Source: Streptosporangiaceae bacterium
Lineage (GTDB): Bacteria > Actinomycetota > Actinomycetes > Streptosporangiales > Streptosporangiaceae
DNA length: 11,508 nt
NCBI GenBank assembly: GCA_030045215.1
Contig: JASIBJ010000428.1
Coordinates: 1 to 11,508, forward strand
Direction: 5' to 3'
Shown here: in pieces, positions 6,001-11,508 of the stretch
Position numbering within the stretch: the first letter of the stretch is position 1
How the letters are laid out: each line of letters opens with the position of its first letter
The notes under the pieces: model-generated
What the model saw: the letters and a program-made list of their open reading frames with translations, nothing else
Databases searched by the model: none
What the model was told of the DNA's origin: nothing
Position numbers and translations under genes: made by a program

Positions 6001-8479
6001 TCGGGGTCAGCACTCCGGTGCGCACCTGCTGCGGGGCGAGCGTGATCGGGCTGCTGGTCGTCTGGGTGTTAAGCACCGTGCCGCTCAGGCTGTAGACCCT
6101 GGCCTGCACGCTCAGGCCGGGCTGGCTGACCCCGGTGAGGTTATCGATCGTGACCTTGCCGGTGTCGAGCGCGTACAGGACATGCAGGTCCTCGTTCGCC
6201 TTCTTGGCGCCGAAGTACGACCCGGCCTCGTCGTAGTCGTTGTTATACAAGTCCCACAGCAGGGTCGGCCAGCCCTTGTTCAGCTGCCAGTAGTCGGTGC
6301 CGGTGGACGGCGAGGCGTTGTTCCAGTGGTCGATGAATGCCTCGAACTGGGCGCGGGTGTCCTCGTAGTTCTGGACCTGTGCCTCCTCCACGTACTGGGC
6401 CAGGCTGTCCCACTGGCCGTACCTGGCGGCGATCGCCGTGTCCAGGTTGTCCAGCGTCCCGAAGGCGTAGCCGGAGTGGGTACCGTCGGTGGACTCGTAG
6501 TTGGTGTGGAACTGGTGGGCGTCCGGCTCCTGCCAGAGCGCCGCCTGGTCAGCAGGCGACAGGAACCGCTCGATCGAGTCCATCGTCGGGACGGTAGCGC
6601 CGGCGCTCTGCTCGCTGTCGAAGCCCCACGAGCCGCCGACGTTGGTCAGCGTGCTGTCCTCGTCCAGCGCGTTGTTGCTGGAATGGGTCGTGTCGTACCA
6701 GTAGCTCGGTGGCACCCAGTCGTAGGGGCCTTCCTTCTCGCCGGAAGGACCGTAGATCGCGCTCGGGTTGTACTCGGCCGAGGAGATGATCGGATCCTGG
6801 AAGCCGGACTGGCTGAACCCGGCGTCGCTGACGACTTCCTGCTCGGCGATCGGGTTATTGTCGCTCCAGCTGAAGTCCAGCACGCTCGGGTGGTCGCGGA
6901 GTTGCTCGCCGATCGTGAGTGCGGACTCGTACATGACGTGGTAGTCCTGCGCGGTTACGCTGCGGCCGCTGAAGGGGGGCGCCCACTTATCGCAGCACTG
7001 GAAACCGGCGTCGATCAGGATGCCGGCCTGGTCCATCTGGTTGTAGAAGTCCTGCGGCATCTCCTTGCCCTCGGTGCGGATGCCGTTGATGCCGAGGCTC
7101 TTCATCAGCGTGATCTGGTTGGCGAGGTCGGAGGCGGAGTAGTGCAGGAAGATGTTCTCCGACCAGCCGCCCGCCCGGAAGTCGAAGGGAACCCCGTTGA
7201 CCTCGAAGACTCGCGCGCCCTCGGGCAGCAGGGTGGATGGCTTGGTCAGGTAGGTCTCCACGGTGCGGATGCCGAAGTCCTGCTCGGGTGCAGCGTCGGA
7301 CAGGCCGTCCTGGCTGAAGACCGCGGCCTTCAGCTCGTAGAGCGGCTGCCCGCCCATCTGGTAAGGCCACCAGACCTGCGGGTGGCTGATCGTCAGCTGG
7401 CCGTAGCTGGCCGGGGTGAAGGTGATGGTTTCGCTCTGGTCCGGGCCGAGGGATACCGGCTGCGACACCCTGATCGGTGCGCCCCCGCCTGGCGGCCTGA
7501 TCGCCGCGACGACCACGCCGGCCTGCTGCGCTGGCGTGTTGTTGGTCACGTCCGCGTACACGGTGAGGGCGGCGCTGCTGAGGTCGGCGGTGTCCTGCTG
7601 GGTCACGTACGTGTTGGAGATGCCGAGAGCGTCGGAGACGTGCAACTGGACGGGGAACTGGATGCCGGTGTTGTTGTCCGGCGGGATCTGGTTCCAGTCC
7701 ACGTCGTCAAGCGTGAACATCGTGCTGGGGTTGTTCGGGTAGAGCTCGAGGGCCAGCGTGTTGACGCCCGGCCTGAGCAGGTTGCTGACGTCGAAGGTGT
7801 AGCTGGTGTAGTCGCCCTCCACGGTGGCCTGGGTGGCGATCTCGGTGCCGTTCACCCAGACGTCGGCCTGGCCCATGACCCCGTTGATGACGAGCTGCTC
7901 GTCCTGGCCGGGCCGTGGCTGGCCCAGGAAATCGGTCCGGAACCACCACGGGACGTCGAACAGCGGGTTCGTGTCCGCCGCCGGGTTCGTCATCGGGGCG
8001 CCGAAGCAATTCTGCAGGTTGTCGGAGTAGAAGATGCTCGCGTGGCTGTAGGGGCTCTGGTTGACCGGCTCGAGGGAACTATCGTCCGGGCAGACTCCGT
8101 GCTGCAGGAGCGCCTCGACCTCGGTGCCGACCGCGCCCGCGCTGTCCGGCCGGACCCTCAGCCAGCCGCTCGTGTCGAAGCCTGGCTCAGAGATCTCGTT
8201 ACCTGACTGGGTCGCACCGGTTCCGGTCGTCCAGTCGGTAGTAGCAGCCGTGCTCTGGACCTGCCAGCCGCCCAGGCCGACCGTGCTGAGCCCTGACTGA
8301 CCCGCGCCCGGCATCCCAGGGGTGCCCGGCGCGCTCGCGTTGCGGGCCGCGCCCGCCTGGCCGGCCTGGGTGGAAGCTGCCGGGCTGGCGGGAGATGCGG
8401 AAGCGGCCCCTGGGATGCAGAGCCAGGCAAGGCTGGCGAGGCAGAGCGTGATTGCGGCGGGTCGCAGCTTCGCGGGCAT
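3086..8479 (-). CDS. Secreted GH2 exo-beta-D-glucosaminidase (CsxA-like) with five DUF11-like modules
   Basis: Predicted extracellular exo-chitosanase releasing glucosamine from the non-reducing ends of chitosan. An Ala-rich Sec signal peptide spans about 1-28; the sugar-binding jelly-roll is at about 70-280, an Ig-like domain at 285-405, the TIM barrel at about 410-760, and Ig-like domains run to about 1010. CsxA-subfamily blocks are visible: EGKEMP, CCDKW (495-499), GPYDWVPPSYWYD, GFDSEQSAGATVPTMD and FGAKKANEDLHVLYA. By comparison with Amycolatopsis CsxA, D540 (SDNNP) is the acid/base and E623 (DSEQSAG) the nucleophile, so activity is expected. An Ala-rich linker (1015-1032) leads to five modules of 130-150 residues (about 1075-1797), each with a GW(T/S)C cysteine and a second cysteine. 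CsxA has about 1030 residues, so the tail is extra. No LPXTG or C-terminal membrane helix is present. The ATG at 8479 has AGGAGG four bases upstream. Another beta-glycan substrate remains possible. Confidence 0.93.
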   Translation of the reverse strand: MPAKLRPAAITLCLASLAWLCIPGAASASPASPAASTQAGQAGAARNASAPGTPGMPGAGQSGLSTVGLGGWQVQSTAATTDWTTGTGATQSGNEISEPGFDTSGWLRVRPDSAGAVGTEVEALLQHGVCPDDSSLEPVNQSPYSHASIFYSDNLQNCFGAPMTNPAADTNPLFDVPWWFRTDFLGQPRPGQDEQLVINGVMGQADVWVNGTEIATQATVEGDYTSYTFDVSNLLRPGVNTLALELYPNNPSTMFTLDDVDWNQIPPDNNTGIQFPVQLHVSDALGISNTYVTQQDTADLSSAALTVYADVTNNTPAQQAGVVVAAIRPPGGGAPIRVSQPVSLGPDQSETITFTPASYGQLTISHPQVWWPYQMGGQPLYELKAAVFSQDGLSDAAPEQDFGIRTVETYLTKPSTLLPEGARVFEVNGVPFDFRAGGWSENIFLHYSASDLANQITLMKSLGINGIRTEGKEMPQDFYNQMDQAGILIDAGFQCCDKWAPPFSGRSVTAQDYHVMYESALTIGEQLRDHPSVLDFSWSDNNPIAEQEVVSDAGFSQSGFQDPIISSAEYNPSAIYGPSGEKEGPYDWVPPSYWYDTTHSSNNALDEDSTLTNVGGSWGFDSEQSAGATVPTMDSIERFLSPADQAALWQEPDAHQFHTNYESTDGTHSGYAFGTLDNLDTAIAARYGQWDSLAQYVEEAQVQNYEDTRAQFEAFIDHWNNASPSTGTDYWQLNKGWPTLLWDLYNNDYDEAGSYFGAKKANEDLHVLYALDTGKVTIDNLTGVSQPGLSVQARVYSLSGTVLNTQTTSSPITLAPQQVRTGVLTPKVPAVTKPPTKASAYFVELILRQHGTVVDRNVYWLSTQQDVIDWDTGNPNDTTEGNPQANNGAPLSQYADMTALQQLPSESVEVSADTVQQPGPDGDDLITNVTITNPSSNKAVAFFLRADVRRGTADGAANPGDNEVLPITWTDNDITLWPGQSETLTASYRSSDLRGADPVVSVYGWNVPQTVFAAPQSAAAAAAVHAASTAAHVQYFGNADGQALVTGTARPGVGSQPGTAPANPAHPRTGPAWSITVVANSPDTTPSTSFTQGDNADTYTLTVTNTGNEATDGTTPVDVTDIIDPNINFTSIAGTGWTCNSNNNPTLVCTETGGPGGKPAVLEPGQSYPPITLTVQVPLGTGYGNQDSHDGLHVTNAAFVSGGAKGTPTVSLASPTPIVGVPELTADNAVDGAFRQGDNGDRYEITVINEGGAATDGSSSDPITATVSAPAGETIQALYGSGWTCSLPAITTPQAEPADTCYRSDVLAGENGEDPPITVVVSVADNAPASGTESVTVSGGGSQGGPSTVKAPTTIEQAADLNAASTHSGSFAQGGTGSYTLTVSNVDGPNAPSTGGPSYGLVSVADDLPWGLTATSMSGSGWTCNVSAVTCFRSDELAAGSSDPPITLAVQVTANAPASVTNSVTVSGGGLTTGADSSTSAGGQTGTDPTTITQTGPAGTPPPPPAAPSLSVTSTHSGSFAQGDASDSYRLSVSNAAAAGPASGLVTVTDTLPAGLTPVEMSGYGWTCSLAPAVYVVTSTSRRGGVPNTYEPQPTCFRFGTLPAGSSYPPITLSVAVANNAQPSVTNQVTVSGGSATPATGSDATTVTQLPELAVSSYDSGGGVPYGPFLPGGEGQHDIYNITVANVGYAATTGTVTFAADLPDGVQALSMSGAGWSCTLATATCVTDTGISLAAGQQDQITLTVGVSAGQPPDLQTFMQASGGGEVPAAALDENNDYGVVTNGGEYVDPTYVETGS

Positions 8480-8834
8480 GCAGCCTCCTGGGCGGGAAGG
8501 CCAGGCTGTCGGTCAGCGGGTGCTGCCTGCTCGCGCGGCGGGTGCTCCCTGTGCGCGGCGGGTTCGGCCCGGTTGTGCGGCGGGTTCGCCCGGCCGCGCG
8601 GACAGCGCCTAGGTCGCCGAGCAGCCTGGTCACACGGGGCAGCGCGCAGGTCACGGAGCGGTCTGGTCGGACCGCGGGTATGGCCCGGTTGCGCGTCCAG
8701 AGCGACTCGGTCGCCCGGCGGGAGCGACCCAGTCACGGTGCCACGGCGCTCGGTCCCGCGCCGCGCCAGCGGCGTGGTCCCGTGCAGCCCATCCCGACTT
8801 TCTTCCAGCCTGAAAATTTGTCGATAACGGCTGA
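8480..8834 (-). other. Long untranslated leader of the GH2 gene
   Basis: About 350 nt separate the proposed transcription start (near 8828) from the GH2 ATG. I see no convincing gene here. Frames that cross it are Arg/Pro-rich and share no recognisable domain. Most of it is the degenerate 21-22 bp array described separately. An inverted repeat, TTCCAGCC (8803-8810) with GGCTGAA (8829-8835), lies around the transcription start. Confidence 0.5.
8509..8777. repeat. Decayed tandem array of about thirteen 16-24 bp units
   Basis: Read on the plus strand, the region breaks into consecutive units that mostly begin TCNC or T(T/G)NG and end in GG: 8509-8530, 8531-8551, 8552-8572, 8573-8593, 8594-8613, 8614-8629, 8630-8650, 8651-8666, 8667-8688, 8689-8710, 8711-8732, 8733-8753 and 8754-8777. 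Ten are 20-22 bp long, two are 16 and one is 24. The best preserved (8531-8593) share GCGGCGGGT; the hexamer GCGGGT recurs at 8516, 8538, 8558 and 8580 with steps of 22, 20 and 22. Divergence is high toward 8777. Unit borders are judged by eye. Confidence 0.6.
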
Positions 8835-8863
8835 ACTCTAGTGATTAGCATCACTAAGAACAA
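8835..8863 (-). promoter_or_regulatory. Predicted promoter of the GH2 gene
   Basis: On the minus strand TTGTTC (8863-8858) and TAGAGT (8840-8835) form a -35/-10 pair with a 17-bp spacer, in the AT-rich stretch of the ROK-GH2 gap. Transcription would start near 8828. The spacer is almost completely filled by the palindrome listed next. Confidence 0.55.
8839..8856. promoter_or_regulatory. Operator-like palindrome in the GH2 promoter spacer
   Basis: TAGTGATTAGCATCACTA is a perfect inverted repeat with 7-bp arms and a 4-bp centre. It lies between the proposed -35 and -10, overlapping the -10 by two bases, where a bound repressor would block RNA polymerase. Its AT-rich sequence stands out from the surrounding GC-rich DNA. 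The ROK repressor encoded immediately upstream is the obvious candidate ligand. The site does not match the DasR consensus, and I found no second copy in the window. Confidence 0.65.
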
Positions 8864-8944
8864 GAGCTTGCCTGCATGCGAATGTTGAGGTATTCGCCGC
8901 CACTGGCAGCCCGGCGGGAATGCGCCGGCGCCTGGCGAAGCACC

Positions 8945-10123
8945 TTAGGTCAGCGGGCGCCTTGCCAACTGCGGCGGTGCCTCCTGCTCGGACACAATCG
9001 CCAGCGCGCGGGCGATTGCGCCGATGACGGTCGCGTTCGGGCCGAGTCGAGAGATCACGATCTCGGGTGCCCGGAACACATGCTCGTCTACGGCTGCGCG
9101 CAGCTCGGGAAGCCACGGCTCAAGTGCGCGGCCGATGCTGCCGTCGAGGATCACTCGCTCCGGGTCGACCAGCGAGGTCGTGCCGATGATTGCTGCGGCG
9201 ACGTGCAGAACAAGGTCACGCACCACCTGCTGGCCAACTCCGTCGCCTGAGGCAGCCGCAGAAAAAATGTCAGAGACGGTGAAATCCCCTGTCAGCGACG
9301 TCTCCAGGCCGGTGGCAACCAGGTCGGCGGCCTGACGGCGCAGGGCCGGGCCGGAGGCGACTTCCTCGAAGCCGACGTTTGACCAGGCGGATCCGCGGCC
9401 ACTGCGCACGGGGAGATACGCCAGTTCGCCGGCCGCGTTATGGTTGCCGCTGATCAGGTGTCCGTCAACGACGATGCCGCCGCCGATTCCGGTCCCCAGG
9501 GTCATGGCCACGAACGAGTGGGTACCGCGCCCTGCGCCGCGCCAGGCCTGGCCGAGAGCCATGAGGTTGGCGTCGTTGTCCACCTCGAACGGCTCGGCGA
9601 GATTCTCGGCCAGGATGCCCATCAGGTCGAAGTCCTGCCAGTGCACGTTCGGGCCCGCCGTGGCGAGCCCGGTGTCGGGATCGATGAGTGCCGGTATTCC
9701 GACGACCACCGCCCTAACCGGCAACTCCCGGCCTTCCTGGCTGGTCCGCAGGGCCGCTATGCAGTCCAGCAGGGCCCTGGCCGCGTCCTTTCCCTCCCCG
9801 GTGGGCCTGAAGTCTTCCGCCGCGACCGTTCCGGCCAAGTCGGCAAGGGCGCCGTGGCACCTTGTGCCCCCCAGGTCGACCGCGATCACCCCGCCAGCCG
9901 CACCGACGAAACGCAAGACTGCCGGAGTCCGCCCCCTAGAGCTCTTCTGTCCCGGCTGCTCGGCAACTAGCCCAGCGACCAGGAGCCGCTGCACGATGCG
10001 GCTCACCGACGCATCCGACAGGCTTAGCTCGTCCGCAAGCTGGCGGCGGGTCATCCGGCCGTGGGACTTGATTGCGTCGAGCACCAGAAACGAGTTCAGC
10101 TCAGCGATGTTACGAACGTCCAT
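8945..10123 (-). CDS. ROK-family transcriptional repressor (NagC/XylR type)
   Basis: Sugar-responsive DNA-binding repressor of 392 residues. A winged helix-turn-helix covers about 12-70 (SHGRMTRRQLADELSLSDASVSRIVQ). The ROK sugar-kinase-like domain follows: phosphate motif DLGGT (83-87), GIPALIDPDTG (142-152), catalytic-type VDNDAN (181-186), GTGIGGG (210-216) and ILDGSIG near 325-331. The zinc-binding block usual in the family (GH...CxCGxxGC.E) is absent: the equivalent segment AGELAYLPVRSGRGSAWSNVGFEE (231-254) has no cysteine and lacks the expected histidine. The ATG at 10123 has no ribosome-binding site, and a TGA lies in frame 15 bases upstream, closing a short ORF with a good site (listed separately). 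It is followed on the same strand by the GH2 gene and probably controls it, with an amino sugar or its phosphate as inducer; this is inferred from position. Confidence 0.93.
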   Translation of the reverse strand: MDVRNIAELNSFLVLDAIKSHGRMTRRQLADELSLSDASVSRIVQRLLVAGLVAEQPGQKSSRGRTPAVLRFVGAAGGVIAVDLGGTRCHGALADLAGTVAAEDFRPTGEGKDAARALLDCIAALRTSQEGRELPVRAVVVGIPALIDPDTGLATAGPNVHWQDFDLMGILAENLAEPFEVDNDANLMALGQAWRGAGRGTHSFVAMTLGTGIGGGIVVDGHLISGNHNAAGELAYLPVRSGRGSAWSNVGFEEVASGPALRRQAADLVATGLETSLTGDFTVSDIFSAAASGDGVGQQVVRDLVLHVAAAIIGTTSLVDPERVILDGSIGRALEPWLPELRAAVDEHVFRAPEIVISRLGPNATVIGAIARALAIVSEQEAPPQLARRPLT

Positions 10124-10135
10124 ACGCGTGGTGTG

Positions 10136-10180
10136 TCACCCAGTGGACCGGGTCAACGTCTGATCTTCCGTTTCCGGCAT
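10136..10180 (-). CDS. Short leader ORF in frame with the ROK gene, ending in TGA
   Basis: The ATG at 10178-10180 follows GGGAGGG at five bases, much the best start signal in this region. It encodes MPETEDQTLTRSTG and stops at TGA (10136-10138). The next four codons (HTTR) lead in the same frame to the ROK ATG at 10121-10123, leaving 12 nt between the stop and that ATG. It may be the original N-terminus of the ROK protein cut off by one nonsense change, or a leader peptide whose translation feeds the ROK start by re-initiation. Confidence 0.5.
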   Translation of the reverse strand: MPETEDQTLTRSTG

Positions 10181-10321
10181 CGCTGCCCTCCCTCGCTCAC
10201 GGCTAGCAGCCGGTGCTTCCCGTCGGCCGCCATCGGTGCTCCGGGCGTCAGCGGATGCGACAGTCTCTCGTAAGCCAGCGCGCAGCGCCAAAGGCTACGC
10301 CGGGCAGCGCTCTGGCGTTGT

Positions 10322-10354
10322 GGCTGGTCTGGCATGGGTGAGCCGCAGCCAGCC
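10322..10354 (-). terminator. Hairpin downstream of dcd, weak terminator candidate
   Basis: GGCTGG (10322-10327) and CCAGCC (10349-10354) pair, and CTG/CAG can extend the stem past a bulged T. The structure begins directly after the dcd stop on the minus strand. There is no T-run. Confidence 0.35.
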
Positions 10355-10356
10355 GA

Positions 10357-10932
10357 TCAGACCTTCGACCGGTAGAAGTTCAGGAAAGACCTCGACGGTG
10401 TTGGTCCGCGCTGGTCCTGATACCGCGACCCATATATCTGGGATCCGTATGGATACTCGGCCGGTGAGCTGCAGCGGAACAGGCATAGCTGGCCTATCTT
10501 CATGCCCGGCCACAACTTGATCGGCAGCGTGGCCACATTCGACAGCTCCAGAGTGACGTGGCCGCGGAATCCGGGGTCGATCCATCCGGCCGTCGAGTGG
10601 GTCAGCAGGCCAAGGCGGCCAAGGGAACTCTTACCCTCCAGCCGGCCAGCGATGTCATCCGGCAGCGAGATGATCTCGTAAGTGGAACCAAGCACGAACT
10701 CCCCAGGGTGCAGGACGAATGGGTCGTCACCCTCGGTTTCGACCAGGCGGGTCAGGTCCGCCTGCTCGACGGCCGGATCGATGTGCGGGTAGCGATGGTT
10801 CTCGAATACCCGGAAATACCGGTCAAGCCGCACGTCCACGCTCGCAGGCTGGACCAACTCGGATAGGAAAGGGTCCACCCCGACCCGGCCCGACTCCACC
10901 TCGGCTTTGATGTCACGATCGGAGAGCAACAC
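10357..10932 (-). CDS. dcd: dCTP deaminase
   Basis: Nucleotide-pool enzyme that deaminates dCTP in the route to dTTP; the close Mycobacterium homologue also cleaves the product to dUMP, and the strong similarity over the whole length suggests the same bifunctional type (inferred). Counting from the chosen start (191 residues), visible blocks are [16 protein letters not shown] at the N-terminus, [10 protein letters not shown] (28-37), [10 protein letters not shown] (75-84), [13 protein letters not shown] (96-108), [14 protein letters not shown] (112-125) with the catalytic-type glutamate at 129 in [13 protein letters not shown] and QRGPTPSRS near the end. The frame extends upstream to an ATG at 10962, adding VPEPCRLPG, which has no family counterpart. 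I therefore use the GTG at 10930-10932, though its ribosome-binding site is poor and the ATG has a fair one (AGGGA). The gene is divergent from tRNA-Gly, 91 bp away. Confidence 0.95.
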   Translation of the reverse strand: MLLSDRDIKAEVESGRVGVDPFLSELVQPASVDVRLDRYFRVFENHRYPHIDPAVEQADLTRLVETEGDDPFVLHPGEFVLGSTYEIISLPDDIAGRLEGKSSLGRLGLLTHSTAGWIDPGFRGHVTLELSNVATLPIKLWPGMKIGQLCLFRCSSPAEYPYGSQIYGSRYQDQRGPTPSRSFLNFYRSKV

Positions 10933-11023
10933 GCCTGGCAACCTACAGGGTTCCGGTACCATTGCGGGCAGTCCCTGGGCAGGTGTGCCGGAGCCACGGT
11001 GTCGCGGCCCCGTTCCTGGGCTC

Positions 11024-11094
11024 GCGGGTGTAGTTCAATGGCAGAACGTCAGCTTCCCAAGCTGATAGTGCGAGTTCGATTCTCGTCACCCGCT
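11024..11094 (+). tRNA. tRNA-Gly, anticodon CCC
   Basis: Complete cloverleaf. The acceptor stem is GCGGGTG (11024-11030) with CACCCGC (11087-11093). The D arm is GTTCAATGGCAGAAC (11033-11047). The anticodon stem is TCAGC (11049-11053) with GCTGA (11061-11065), around the loop TTCCCAA with anticodon CCC at 11056-11058, which reads GGG glycine codons. The T arm is GCGAG-TTCGATT-CTCGT (11070-11086) with one G-T pair. The discriminator is T11094. CCA is not encoded and must be added after transcription. No clear promoter or T-run terminator is visible. Confidence 0.97.
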
Positions 11095-11144
11095 CTCATG
11101 TGAAGGCTCAGGTCAACCGTGCATTCCCGCCAAGCGCAGACCTC

Positions 11145-11508
11145 TCACCTGGGTGCCGAGCCTGTTCCACGATCGGCGTCCGGCTCTGATCGTCCTGCGG
11201 CAGCCGCCGCGACCGTCCCGCTTTCCGCCTGCGCTGGATCCACATCGGCCGTGTCCCGCATCCGCGGCAGCGGGGACGCGAGCAGCCAGATCGGGGCCAG
11301 GGTTACCCCAGCTGCGCAGACCCACAGCGCAGTACGGGTGTGTAGCCAGGTTGCCAGCGCACCGCCGAGCAAGCCGCCGATTGGGATGATGCCCCAGATG
11401 ATGAAGCGCACGGTGGCGTTCATCCGGCCGAGCAGGCGCTGCGGGCACAGCAGCTGACGGAAAGAGGTCTGGTGGACGTTGTAGACGACCGCTCCGAAGC
11501 TGAACATG
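11145..11508 (-). CDS. MFS transporter, C-terminal part (cut by the window end)
   Basis: Membrane transporter of the major facilitator superfamily; only about 121 C-terminal residues are in the window and the frame is open to base 11508, so the ATG at 11505-11507 is not the start. The segment FSFGAVVYNVHQTSFRQ, then CPQRLLGRMNATVRF, is typical of the loop after transmembrane helix 10 in EntS-like (MFS_3) exporters. Two membrane helices follow (about IIWGIIPIGGLLGGALATWL and ALWVCAAGVTLAPIWLLASPL), then a hydrophilic Ala/Asp/Glu-rich tail of roughly 35 residues. Substrate cannot be told from this part; family members export siderophores, drugs or macrolides. It ends 50 bp from the tRNA-Gly gene, which runs toward it. 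Confidence 0.85.
   Translation of the reverse strand, partial: MFSFGAVVYNVHQTSFRQLLCPQRLLGRMNATVRFIIWGIIPIGGLLGGALATWLHTRTALWVCAAGVTLAPIWLLASPLPRMRDTADVDPAQAESGTVAAAAAGRSEPDADRGTGSAPR

Noticed and set aside
4379..8206. A 1275-codon open frame on the plus strand, antisense to the GH2 gene
   Set aside because: It lies opposite a gene with unmistakable CsxA motifs, and its product is almost only Val, Arg, Gly, Ala, Leu and Asp with no domain. Long antisense frames arise naturally opposite GC-rich genes.
3086..8479. Reading the GH2 protein as a beta-galactosidase or beta-mannosidase
   Set aside because: The CCDKW, GPYDWVPPSYWYD and FDSEQSAG blocks, with an aspartate as the acid/base equivalent, are those of the exo-beta-D-glucosaminidase subfamily.
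8158..8736. A 192-codon minus-strand frame running from the GH2 leader into the GH2 coding region
   Set aside because: It overlaps the signal-peptide region out of frame, is Arg/Pro/Ala-rich, and lacks a ribosome-binding site or recognisable motif. It is a by-product of the repeats.
8509..8777. CRISPR array
   Set aside because: The units follow each other directly and differ from copy to copy. There are no unique spacers between identical repeats, and no cas gene is in the window.
10130..10140. GGTG-TGT-CACC as an operator for autoregulation of the ROK gene
   Set aside because: The arms are only 4 bp, it lies within the transcribed leader ORF, and it does not resemble the palindrome in the GH2 promoter.
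10153..10335. A 60-codon minus-strand frame between dcd and the ROK gene
   Set aside because: No ribosome-binding site at its ATG, Arg/Ala-rich composition, and overlap with the better-supported leader ORF in another frame.

Overview
The window looks like a chromosomal stretch from a high-GC actinomycete. Codon third positions are almost all G or C. The gene set is actinobacterial in style: a Hsp20/HspR-like pair, a dCTP deaminase close to the Mycobacterium type, a tRNA-Gly(CCC), a ROK-type repressor, and a very large secreted glycoside hydrolase related to Amycolatopsis CsxA. I see no insertion sequence, integrase, CRISPR array, rRNA or phage gene. This reads as ordinary chromosome carrying one polysaccharide-utilisation locus.

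Layout. 1-1065 (+): thiolase, cut at its 5' end by the window edge. 1066-1578: mostly non-coding, with a candidate 57-residue gene on the minus strand (1112-1285) behind a strong 13-bp-arm inverted repeat, then an AT-rich promoter region. 1603-2016 (+): Hsp20 small heat-shock protein, followed by a good intrinsic terminator. 2103-2483 (+): HspR-like MerR regulator. 2514-2798 (-): small alpha/beta protein of unknown function. 3086-8479 (-): 1797-residue secreted GH2 exo-beta-D-glucosaminidase with five C-terminal DUF11-like modules. 8480-8944: leader and promoter region of that enzyme, holding a decayed tandem array of about 21-22 bp units and an operator-like palindrome sitting in the promoter spacer. 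8945-10123 (-): ROK repressor, preceded by a short in-frame leader ORF that ends in TGA. 10357-10932 (-): dCTP deaminase. 11024-11094 (+): tRNA-Gly. 11145-11508 (-): C-terminus of an MFS transporter, cut by the window end.

How the genes may work together. The ROK repressor and the GH2 gene lie in the same direction. The GH2 promoter carries a perfect 7-bp-arm palindrome exactly between its -35 and -10 hexamers. The simplest model is that the ROK protein represses the chitosan-degrading enzyme until an amino sugar relieves it. This is inference from arrangement and sequence. Hsp20 and the HspR-like regulator form a second likely regulator-target pair, with an imperfect HAIR-like inverted repeat over the Hsp20 promoter. 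The thiolase, dcd, tRNA and MFS genes appear to be unrelated neighbours.

The points most worth a second look are the palindrome in the promoter spacer, the degenerate 21-22 bp array in the roughly 350-nt GH2 leader, the TGA codon that splits the ROK N-terminus, and the five-module disulfide-bearing tail on the GH2 enzyme.
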